Source of the DNA: Ilex aquifolium
Taxonomy: Eukaryota > Streptophyta > Magnoliopsida > Aquifoliales > Aquifoliaceae
DNA length: 64,000 bases
Assembly (NCBI GenBank): GCA_951799425.1
Contig: OX637393.1
Location: 20,377,744-20,441,743, forward strand
Direction of reading: 5' to 3'
The first letter of the stretch is position 1, and each line of letters opens with the position of its first letter. Shown here piece after piece: positions 56,818 to 64,000 of this stretch. A program made the translations under genes and the position numbers. The notes below the pieces were generated by a model. It made no database searches and was not told where the DNA came from. It saw nothing but the letters and a program-made list of their open reading frames with translations.

Positions 56818-58668
56818 TGATTGGTGAAAAACGGTGTTGTATTCCCTAACCTTTTAACATCATCCCTCAATGTGTGTATGGCTTATAGGACTAAGGGAGT
56901 GTCACTCTCCCTCGGAATGATGCAAGAGATAGGACAACGGAATGGAGGATGGAATGAATGAAAATGTAAATGAAATGTGGGTGTGTGAACAAAAGTGCTC
57001 CCCAATCGCAAAGAGTCTTTTGTATGTCGATGTTTTACTTGGAAAAGTATTTCAAGGTCGTCTCCTCAGGGAAGGAAAGTTCAAGTTGTGTGAAGGTGAT
57101 TTTGCAAAAGGTAAAGAAAGTGAAAAATCTTTTGTTTGAGTTTTGTGGTTGTGTTTGTGAATGGAAATGCAAGAAAACAATTGTTGGCTAATCCAAAAAG
57201 GTCATTCCAATGGGAATACCAAATCAACTCAAGCCTTCCTCCAATAGAGCCTAGAAGTACGATTGATTCATGGGAAGCTCGGGACTAAAATGGAGGTGAG
57301 GATTCAAGCATACCCCGTGACAATGCCTACGGTGTATCAAGAACTCACAACCATGTCCTCACTCCAACCCAGTCAAACCGAGCCATCGTACTCTGAGAGG
57401 AGGAATGAAAATGAGTTGAAGTGGCACACCCAACAGGAATTCTCTCTTGGATTAACCAACTTAAAAGCTAGTTACTCATGCATAAAAGAAAGACAAGCAT
57501 AATGTAAATGAAAGACATTGTAGAGAAATGAAGAATTAAAGCATGAAACTTAACTTGAAGCAATAAATCTAAAGCTATGAAGGAAAATATGCAATACCCA
57601 TTTTAAAAGATGAAATGAAGAAAACTTGAAGCAACAATGGTGAAATGAAGAACATGTAAGTAAACTTGAAACAACTTAGATTAAAGTGCAAGGAATGAAG
57701 ATTACAAGAGGTTTAAAGCTTACAACAATTGAAATGGAAAGGAAAATGCAAAAACATAAACTTACATTACAGTATTTATCATCTTCTACATGGAACTAAA
57801 ACTAAGCTTAGGTAGCCACTTCCCAAGAACTTGTGTAATGCTGAGTATATGGTGTGTTGGCCTTCAAATTTCGTGCATGGTGGTCCCCCCCTAGCTGTGT
57901 GAAAGGCCTCCATCAATAGGGGGCTGAATGGATGGGTGTTGCAGGCTAGGACAAGCCTCCCCCAGGCTACCCCTTCTCTCCCATCCTCATTAATGCAATG
58001 GCCTCCAAAGTCTTTTAATTGTGTAAGGGAGGCATGGAAATGTGTAAGGAAATGTTGGGGGGCAAGTGGGAGAAGTGTAGATGGGACCCCCAAGCAAGTG
58101 GGAAGTGATTTGGAGGCATTTCGGGCTGTTCAGGCACGGAGTACCGGTACTTCGTACACCAGTAGCTTCGGCGTACCGGTACTGAGTACCGGTACGGCGT
58201 ACCGGTACGGTTTTTCTGCTCCGGACCAGTTTTCGTAGAATTGGCATAACTTTTTATCTAACCGTCATATTGAGCTTAAATTTTGACACAATACAGAAGA
58301 CATAAAGATCTACAACTTTCATGTTTTGAACTTTTTCAGATTCGAAGTGGATCATGGTCAAAATGGAGGAAAACCGAGGCTCTTCAACCCAGTGGTGTGG
58401 TTGCTGGCGCTTTTGTTCCCAAACACCAATACCTCCTTGATTTCTTCACTTTTAAGCCTCCAAATCTTCATGTAATGTGTACATGCCCTCACCACACATC
58501 CATCATAGTTGCAAGGTCCTAAAATACATGATTTAAGCTATAAAAACATGCAACATCGAGAATTCAACATTATTCATAAAATCGGCTAACTCTAAGTACT
58601 TAGATGCAAAAGTTGAGTTAAAATGCATGTAATGAGGCCTTGAAATATACAATATTTTGTGCTCATCA
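56818..58668 (-). mobile_element. solo LTR, family N, inside another N LTR
   Basis: The 1851-bp unit runs from TGATTGGTG to GTGCTCATCA with duplication CGTAC (56813-56817 and 58669-58673). CGTAC is part of a CGTACCGGTA palindrome of the host LTR. The solo LTR has its own cluster at 58138-58211 (five palindromes, one decayed). Confidence 0.95.
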
Positions 58669-58724
58669 CGTACCGGTATGCGTACCGGTACGGTTTGGCT
58701 ACTGGAGTTCGGCGTACCGGTACG
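58669..58724. repeat. 56-bp palindrome cassette, N-family LTR
   Basis: Two palindromes, linker GTTTGGCTACTGGAGTTCGG, one palindrome. See 54798-54853. The ATAAATTTTGATCC module follows from about 58761. Confidence 0.92.
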
Positions 58725-59182
58725 ATTTGCCTGCTCTGGACCAGTTTTCGTAGAATTATCATAAATTTTGATCCAACTGTCAGATTGAGCTGAAATTTTG
58801 ATACAATACAGAAAACATCCAGATCTACAAATTTCATGGTTTGTACTTTTTCAGATTCGAAGTCGAGCATGGTCAAAAATGAGAAAAATAGCGGTACTGT
58901 GTCAAAACTTTGGGAAACCAGTGGGCTAAACCTTCCAAATTTCATTTTTCTTGGTTTCTTCACCTTTAAGCCTCCAAATCCTCATTGAATGTGTCCATCT
59001 CTTCACCACTCATTCATCCTTAGTTGCAAGGTTATAAAATCCATAATTTACGCTATAATTACCTGCAACATCGAAAATTCAACATTATTCATAATTTCGG
59101 CTAACTCTAAGTACTTAAATACCAAGTTGAGTTAAAATGCATGTAATGAGGCCTTGAAATATACAATATTTTGTGCTCATCA
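58669..59182 (-). repeat. N-family LTR fragment, right piece
   Basis: Continues 56508-56817 and ends GTGCTCATCA, the LTR start on the - strand. AACGC (59183-59187) is the expected target duplication; its partner is lost. The insertion point is inside a TTCGAACG site of a B LTR. Confidence 0.88.
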
Positions 59183-59627
59183 AACGCCCATAACAGAAGG
59201 CAGGAGGAGTCAACGTTCGAATGTCATACTACGTTCGAACGTAGTCCCCAGACAGACTGTAGAGTGGTTGATTTTCTATCTGGACCTTAGGGCATTCACC
59301 TGGACTTTGAACTATTCTTTTAAACTTATTTACCCCCTCCTCCTTGCCTATAAATACTTCCATTGTGGGAGCTTCAAATGGTGACTTAGATGCACACTTG
59401 CACTTAAACTTACACTTACTTAGACTTAGATAGACATGCATAGATAGAGATAGGGGGAGATAGATCATCTTTTGGTTGAGGAGGAAACCCTCCAAAAGTG
59501 ACTAGCTTTCTTCTACTTTCATTTTCTTCCATTATTTGAGCTTCCTTCTTCCCTTGGAGGAGTGAAACTCTTCCACTTTTCTAAGCTTTACCAAAGCCGT
59601 GAAGGGTGGAAAGTGATTCATGATTCA
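59183..59627 (+). repeat. B-family LTR fragment, left piece
   Basis: Starts at AACGCCCATAACAG, matching 14044 onward in the solo B LTR. It has an ACGTTCGAACGT copy at 59231-59242 and a TATA box near 59350. It is interrupted at 59627 by another B LTR and continues at 61426-62297. Confidence 0.9.
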
Positions 59628-61425
59628 TGATTAGTAGTGAAAATTAGCAATTTACTATGCCCTTTTTAAGACTAATTATGCTTTGATAGAGTTTCAATGA
59701 TGACATTTCAGGAGAAAGATTGTGCAAGGGCCTAAAGTAAAGGGATACCAAATTTTCATGCAACACCCACATGTTCTGAAAGAAAATTGGAGAAGTTTGA
59801 AACAAGGCATGAACATTCGAACACCAATCCACGTTTGAACGTCCTCTTAAATTATTTGAGGACCAGACTGCTGAAGTGATGATACATGGCGTGTTGCAGC
59901 TAAGAAGAAAACCAAAGAGGTACTTGAGTACCACGTTTGAACGCCAATACACGTTCGAACGCTGGCTTGAATTATTTGAGGACCAGACTACTGAGTGCAA
60001 GGGCAATGGTACATGGCATGTTGCAGTTACTCTCACAGAAGAATAAAGGCCACTTGAGTGGGAAGTCAAACTCCATCCAACATTTGAACGCTCAAAAAGT
60101 AAGACAGGAGATAACGTTTGAACGCCCTCTAACGTTCAAACGTTGTCCCCAGACAGCCTGCAGAGTGGTTGATTTTCAATCTGGACCTTGGGGCACTCAC
60201 CTGGACTTTGAAGACCTTGCACTATTCCTTCACACTCCATTGCCCCCTCCTACTTGCCTATAAATACTCCCATTGTGGGAGCTTCAAAGGGAGACACTTA
60301 CAGCTAGAGCTAGTTGTAGAATTAGTCTTAGACTTAGGCTTATGTTTACTTGCATAGAGGAAGATAGATCATCTTTTGGTTGAGGTGGAAACCCTCCAAA
60401 AGTGACTAGATTTCTTCTACTTTCATGATTAGTTTCATTTGCTTCCATTGTTTGAGCTTTCTTCTTCCCTTAGAGGAGTGAAACTCTTCCACTTTTCTAG
60501 AGCTTTACCAAAGCCGTGAAGGGTGGAACGTGATTCACTCATTCTTCGTCGAAGATCGGCTCCTTGTGTAGTGTGTTTTACCTTGTAACTCCTCTACTTG
60601 GAGGGATGAGAATCACTCACTTTTCTAGCTTTACCAAAGCCATGAAGAGTGAGTAGTTTCTCATTCACTCTTTATTAAGAGGTAATGGACATGTATAAAT
60701 CGTTCAGAAGTTATATTTGTGCATTTCGTTTATGCTTAATGCTTTATATTTCACTTGTTTATTGAATGATTGAATGCATCTAGCAAAGCTAAGGTACTTT
60801 GTACAACCGTGAGTCCTTTTTATGACATAGATGACTCTTGGCATAGGAAGACTCATTGGTTCTAGGCAAGTACCCCAGCTAGATCTTCATGACTACATTT
60901 CAATCTTCACCATTATTGTGCTTCACTTAAGAATGGATTACTAACACAATGGTTGGATGCCTTGTAGAAACACTTGCTTGTTTGTAGATGAGTCGAGTCT
61001 CGGCATAGACAATCTTGTAAACCTCTACAAAACATCAGAACCATACTCTTACTTCTCACAAATCCATATTTATCTTCCGATTAACTTCATGTTGACACAG
61101 GGGTTAATTAAGTTCTCAAGCATAAGTATAACAACCGGATGATTAACTACATGTCCTGATCCTCGAGCTAAAGGGTGACTTTTATAATTGAGATTATATT
61201 ATATTTTTTCTAGAAAACCCTCTTGAAAAGGATTTTATATTATGTCCAGGAAAATCCCTAAACATCACAACTTTAAATCTCAAGGGTTCTAGTCACTTTG
61301 GTCTCTGTCACTACTTACTTCGAAACACCAACATTAGCCCCTTGTGGATTCGACTCCGAACTTAACCGGATTATTACTACAACTTGACCGCCTGCACTTG
61401 GGTGTACACATTTCGGATCAAGTCA
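59628..61425 (+). mobile_element. solo LTR, family B, inside another B LTR
   Basis: The 1798-bp unit runs from TGATTAGTAG to GGATCAAGTCA with duplication ATTCA (59623-59627 and 61426-61430). Its TTCGAA palindromes are mostly decayed (TTTGAACG, ACGTTCAAACG); one good copy is at 59951-59960. The TATA box with hairpin is at 60258-60280. Confidence 0.95.
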
Positions 61426-62297
61426 ATTCACTCGTTCTTCGTCAAAGATAGGCTCATTGTGTAGTGTGTTTTACCTTGTAACTCCTCTACTTGGAGGGAT
61501 GAGAATCACTCACTTTTCTAACTTTCTCAAAGCCATGAAGAGTGAGTAGTTTCTCATTCACTCTTTAATAAGAGGTGATGGACATGTATAAATCGTTCGG
61601 AAGTTATATTTGTGCATTTCGTTTATGCTTAATGTTTTATCTTTTACTTGCTTATTGAATGATTAAATGCATCTAGCAAAGCTAAGGTACTTTGCACAAC
61701 CATGAGTCATTTCTATGACATAGAAGACTCTTGGCATAGAAAGACTCATTGGTCCTTTGCAAGTACTCTAGCTAGATCTTCACGAATATCATTCAATCTT
61801 CACCATTATTGTGCTTCAACTAAGAATGAAATACTAACACAGTGGTCGGATGCCTTGTAGAAATACTTGCTTGTTTGTAGACAGGTTGAGTCTCGGCACA
61901 AACAATTCTTGTAAATCTCTACAAAGACATCAGAACCATGCTCTTAATTCTCACAATCCATCTTTATGCTCCTATTAACTTTATGTTGACACATGATTAA
62001 TTGAGTTGCCAATCACAAGTATAACAACCGGATGACTGACTACATGTCCAGATCCTCGAGCTGAAGGGTGACTTTTACATTTTCAAAAATCCCCTTGGAA
62101 AGAATCTTATATTCTGTCCAAGAAAATCCATAAACATCATAACTTCAAATCTCAAGAGTTCCAATAACTTTGGTGTCTGTCACTACTTACTTCGAAGCAC
62201 CAACATTAGTTCCCTGTGGATTCGACTCCGGACTTAACCGGACTATTACTACAACTGGACCGTCTGCACTTGGGTGTACACATTTCGGATCAAGTCA
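61426..62297 (+). repeat. B-family LTR fragment, right piece
   Basis: Matches the last 870 bases of the inner B LTR, ending GGATCAAGTCA at 62297. What follows is not family B, so this is the outer end of that LTR. Confidence 0.9.
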
Positions 62298-63406
62298 ACA
62301 ATATCTCATAAACATCAAAATGTCTATTATATCATGAAGCGTATAATAACTTTTCGTAACATCACTAAGTATGTTATAACATTTTCCATTCAAATAACAC
62401 ACTTGAACATCCATAAACATTTTATCAAACACCTTTGAGGCACAAATGTAAACACATAGTATACCAATACATATTACAGATAATTCACATATTCCAGCCC
62501 AAATTAAGTAGACATAGGCACCACATGTTCATCAAATTACCCAAACATCTAATTAGTTACACTAGTTACATATTAGCTATGTAAATGTTCTACATAGTTA
62601 TACCCATACCATATACATAATTGAAATTGAAAGTAATCCTAAATAGGAGGAAACCCTCACCTCTTGAACTTAATCAAGGAAGAAATCCTCAAGGAATGCC
62701 CAATAAAATGCCTCCAAGCCCTACCACTCAACCCCTTGATTTTCGAAAATGGTAGAAAATAGGTTGTGTTGGCAGTGATGCGTTGGCCTCGTCGAGTAAA
62801 ACAACTTTTGTTCTTGGTTGATGAAGATTCAATGGTCAGATCTTCGTAGATCGGAGAAATGAGATGAAGAACTTGGAGAGCTTTTCCTTCTCTCCCTCTC
62901 TCTCTCTCTCTCTATCTCCCCCCCCCCCCCTCTCTATTGAAATTCAGGACAAGAATGGGGGAAAAATCAGATTTTTCTCCTTTATATACTCCTTAAATGC
63001 TTGGCTCACAACACGCCACACATCTCACTTTAATTGGTCCAATTTTATCCCGAATCAATTAAATCTCGCCCCGTGTCACTTTTAATATATTTTCATTGAA
63101 CTAATTTTAATATCTTTTGGGGCCCACAAATAAAATCTGATCGTTTTTATTTTAATCGCGTGACACCCGATCGCATCGTAAAACACGAAATATTTGACTA
63201 TCTCAGAATTCTATGAAAATTAACTGGGTAGCTAGATTTCTCGATACAAATACAATGGTGAGCTCCTTTTCATCATCTAAGTTCTAGAAAAATTTAGATT
63301 TTCAATCTACACCATAACGGCTAATTACCATTTTGCTTTTTTTAGTCAAGTTCTATTTTTCTAGGTTTTACAATGGTACCACTAGTTGTATGGAGAATAG
63401 TTTGAG
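62298..63406. other. unassigned region, possibly part of a - strand LTR
   Basis: No ORF of note and no LTR recognised. On the - strand it shows a TATA-like site (62979-62990) and then a GA-rich leader (CT and C runs on + at 62881-62938). Wording such as GTGACACGGGGCGAG and GTGGGCCCC on the - strand recalls chromovirus LTR promoters, which is only an impression. No terminal motif or duplication was found. Confidence 0.35.
62979..62990 (-). promoter_or_regulatory. TATA-like promoter site
   Basis: GAGTATATAAAGG on the - strand, about 40-100 bases before a GA-rich tract that would lie in the 5' leader. No gene is recognised downstream; it may be an LTR promoter. Confidence 0.4.
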
Positions 63407-64000
63407 GTATTTTCAGACCACAAGATTCTGAAGTACATCTTCACTCATTGGGACCTCAACATAAGGCAATGTAGGTGGATAGATTACTTCGAGGATTATG
63501 ACTTCACTTTGCATTACCATCCTGGTAAGGCAAATGTGGTGGTTGATGTATTCAGCCAGAAGTTATGGAGATTCTTGGCTAGTATAGCTTTATAGGAGTG
63601 ACAGATACACGAGACTGTGGTATGTTGGGTAGTTTAGTGGCTACACCTTCCTTACTAAACAAGGTGATCGAGTCCTAGGGGCAGGAAGATATACCATGAT
63701 CTTCATCGTCAGTATTACTAGAGTGGGATGAAGAGACATGTAGAAGAATTTGTCAGTAGATTTATCACGTGTTAGAAAGTTAAGGTCAAGCACTAGAGAC
63801 TAGCAAGGTTGATCCAACATTTGGAGGTGGCTGAGTGAAAGTGGGAACACGTCCCTAAGGATTTTGTGACCTACCTACTATAAAATTCGCGTGGGCATGA
63901 CGCGGTATGGGTCATAGTGGACCGACTTATGAAGTCGGCACACTTTTTAGCTGTGCAGATGACCTTCATACTGGAGGAATTCTGTAGGTTATATATACGG
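63407..64000 (+). pseudogene. pol: chromovirus RNase H end and integrase core, degraded
   Basis: The frame from 63407 reads VFSDHKILKYIFTHWDLN, RWIDYFEDYDFTLHYHPGKA, NVVVDVFSQKL, the C-terminal end of a gypsy RNase H. After several stops (from 63592 on) another frame gives WEHVPKDFV and GHDAVWVIVDRLMKSAHF, VQMTFILEEFCRLYIR, the integrase core around the first catalytic Asp. The wording fits the Tekay/Del type. It leaves the window at 64000. Not the same copy as 53695-54222. Confidence 0.85.

Overview
The window is plant repeat DNA. I find no host gene, rRNA, tRNA or CRISPR array. Nearly every interval belongs to LTR retrotransposons of the Ty3/gypsy superfamily. They are nested up to four levels deep, and all autonomous copies are broken. 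The Athila-type pol proteins, the tRNA-Asp-type primer sites, the accessory 3' ORF and the chromovirus (Tekay/Del-like) fragments point to a flowering plant. The density of old nested copies suggests gene-poor, probably pericentromeric heterochromatin (inference). The species cannot be told from the sequence.

I use four working family names. Family A is autonomous Athila (LTR starts TGATTAGCAC). Family N is non-autonomous and Athila-like (LTR starts TGATGAGCAC, about 1.8 kb); it carries a small CCHC zinc-knuckle ORF where gag-pol should be. Family B is known here only as solo or partial LTRs (1.8-1.95 kb, ending in TTCGGATCAAGTCA or close variants). Family C is chromovirus (LTR about 2.2 kb, TGTAACACCCC or TGTAACGCCCC to GGGGCGTTACA).

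Layout. 1-7599: 3' part of a + strand family A element (A0), with a solo N LTR inside; its 3' LTR ends in the protease gene of a second + strand Athila (A1, from 7600). A1 is split in its integrase by a 20.7 kb insertion, the N element N1 (10380-31120, target duplication GTCTC), and resumes at 31121. N1's 3' LTR was hit by a - strand family A element (A4, about 13591-30622). A4 itself carries two solo B LTRs and one solo N LTR. 31719-39795: - strand N element N2, with an intact CCHC ORF and a solo C LTR. 39796-44132: 5' two thirds of a - strand Athila (A3). 44133-52757: + strand N element N3, with the CCHC ORF and a solo C LTR. 52775-53520: degenerate 30-bp tandem array. 53695-56507: 3' end of a chromovirus with its 3' LTR. 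56508-62297: N LTRs and B LTRs nested in one another. 62298-63406: unassigned, with a - strand promoter-like site. 63407-64000: RNase H-integrase remnant of another chromovirus.

How the parts work together. Family A would supply Gag, protease, RT-RNase H and integrase. Family N shares the primer site, polypurine tract and an LTR hairpin with A, so it was probably mobilised by A proteins. Eight solo LTRs with exact 5-bp target duplications record repeated LTR-LTR recombination.

The most unusual signal is a palindromic cassette in the LTRs of families A, N and C (central ACCGGT or TTCCGGAA) and, in another form, B (TTCGAA). The linker between palindromes is conserved while the palindrome changes in concert by family. 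A 56-bp version is almost identical, in opposite orientation, in a chromovirus LTR and an Athila-type LTR. The cassette also stands upstream of the accessory ORF inside A0, and several rearrangement breakpoints fall on it.
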